Of a stretch of DNA of 5,319 bases, positions 5,218 through 5,319 are shown piece by piece. A program made the translations under genes and the position numbers. Source of the stretch: an uncultured Lachnospiraceae bacterium (lineage in GTDB: Bacteria > Bacillota > Clostridia > Lachnospirales > Lachnospiraceae); the NCBI GenBank assembly GCA_910578475.1, contig CAJTRK010000065.1, positions 1 through 5,319 of the forward strand, written 5' to 3'. The notes beneath the pieces were generated by a model. It was not told the origin of the DNA, searched no databases, and saw nothing but the letters and a program-made list of their open reading frames with translations. Within the stretch, counting starts at the first letter, position 1; every line of letters starts with the position of its first letter.

Positions 5218-5246
5218 TTGCTAACAAGTTTTTATCGGGGTATAAT
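5218..5246 (+). promoter_or_regulatory. Probable sigma-A promoter reading out of the window
   Basis: TTGCTA (5218-5223), a 17-nt spacer and a perfect TATAAT (5241-5246) point rightward, with transcription starting near 5253. The remaining ~65 bases hold no substantial frame; an ATG at 5262 is followed by only eight codons before a stop. The transcribed gene or leader RNA must lie beyond the edge. Confidence 0.55.
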
Positions 5247-5319
5247 ATTATATTTAAAATTATGGGTGAATTTAGATTATCTCTTTAGAAGTTCTTATAT
5301 GTCGGTATAGCCCGTATTT

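Noticed and set aside
1..5319. CRISPR array, insertion sequence, toxin-antitoxin pair or phage genes
   Set aside because: No regularly spaced repeats, transposase or integrase motifs, or small paired genes were seen on either strand.

Overview
The window looks like a chromosomal segment from an anaerobic Firmicute of the Lachnospiraceae / Clostridium cluster XIVa type. The grounds are strong AGGAG ribosome-binding sites, moderate G+C, consensus sigma-A promoters, and a radical SAM protein closely resembling the clostridial 'TatD-associated' family. The tRNA gene also lacks an encoded CCA. This placement is inferred from sequence style and family resemblance; no database search was done.

Layout, left to right. 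Bases 45-148 form a very long hairpin with 46-bp arms and no gene. A MerR-family regulator (277-1107, +) follows, with a MerR-type operator just upstream. It converges on a two-gene minus-strand unit, read right to left: a pyridoxal/pyridoxamine kinase (1827-2672) and then the radical SAM protein (1142-1744). Divergent from the kinase is a methyl-accepting chemotaxis protein (2935-4635, +) with an extracytoplasmic Cache-like sensor. The 262-bp gap between kinase and receptor holds a promoter for each gene and, exactly between the two -35 boxes, a pair of 20-bp direct repeats with a 22-bp period.

Downstream is a tRNA-Arg(ACG) gene with a perfect TTGACA-N17-TATAAT promoter, a hairpin in its 5' leader, and copies of its own 3' end repeated behind it. 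The last ~465 bases carry no convincing gene. They hold a possibly decayed minus-strand reading frame with one internal TGA, and a good rightward promoter (5218-5246) whose product lies beyond the edge.

How the parts relate. The kinase salvages B6 vitamers to PLP. The radical SAM protein is probably co-transcribed with it, but its substrate is unknown. The receptor is a chemotaxis input and may share a regulator with the kinase through the intergenic repeats. The MerR protein looks like a multidrug/small-molecule sensor with no obvious target gene here. I found no complete new system. The best leads are the intergenic direct repeats, the long hairpin whose arm differences suit a plus-strand RNA, and the repeated tRNA 3' end.
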